Made by a program: the position numbers and the translations under genes
Notes under the pieces: generated by a model
Databases searched by the model: none
What the model was told of the DNA's origin: nothing
Seen by the model: only the letters and a program-made list of their open reading frames with translations
Part shown: in pieces, positions 6,067 through 6,069 of the stretch
How positions within the stretch are numbered: the stretch's first letter is position 1
Layout of the letters: every line of letters begins with the position of its first letter
Assembly (NCBI GenBank): GCA_029266935.1
Contig: JAQSVY010000093.1
Span: 1 to 6,069, forward strand
Length of the DNA stretch: 6,069 bases
Reading direction: 5' to 3'
DNA from: Burkholderiales bacterium
GTDB taxonomy: Bacteria > Pseudomonadota > Gammaproteobacteria > Burkholderiales > SG8-39

Positions 6067-6069
6067 GGA

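Overview
The window is a densely coded, high-GC stretch from a Gram-negative proteobacterium. An outer-membrane-type lipoprotein, an E. coli-like Fpr flavoprotein, a DUF3301 protein and a PAS-GGDEF-EAL signalling protein together fit best with Betaproteobacteria (Burkholderiales-like). That placement is an inference from protein style and was not searched. No RNA genes, insertion sequences, CRISPR arrays or prophage genes are visible, and no intergenic gap exceeds a few bases.

Layout. The left edge (2-508, + strand) carries the 3' part of a HEAT-plus-TPR protein whose true start probably lies outside the window. It converges on, and overlaps by 9 nt, a five-gene operon that fills the rest of the window on the minus strand. 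In transcription order the operon runs: a DUF3301 membrane-anchored small protein (6056-5748), Fpr ferredoxin/flavodoxin-NADP+ reductase (5751-5020), a DUF6279-like lipoprotein (5023-4199), a 973-residue cytoplasmic PAS(x4)-GGDEF-EAL cyclic-di-GMP enzyme (4202-1281), and an alpha/beta hydrolase (about 1288 to 500). The first three junctions are each exactly 4-nt start/stop overlaps (ATGA, GTGA, GTGA). The last is also an overlap if the hydrolase starts where its homology begins.

How the parts may work together. Fpr moves electrons between NADPH and ferredoxin or flavodoxin. The large signalling protein has intact catalytic signatures both for making c-di-GMP (GGDEF with an RxxD inhibitory site) and for degrading it (EAL with the metal-binding set), preceded by four near-copies of one PAS module. 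The DUF3301 protein, the lipoprotein and the hydrolase have no assigned role. The overlaps argue for co-translation, but a shared pathway is only a hypothesis.

The two points most worth a second look are the start of the hydrolase gene and the PAS array. The conserved HANGFP segment of the hydrolase lies upstream of its only canonical start codon. An in-frame ACG, one base from ATG, sits exactly where a start is expected. The PAS array appears to have grown by tandem duplication and keeps a Cys-Asn pair in every repeat.
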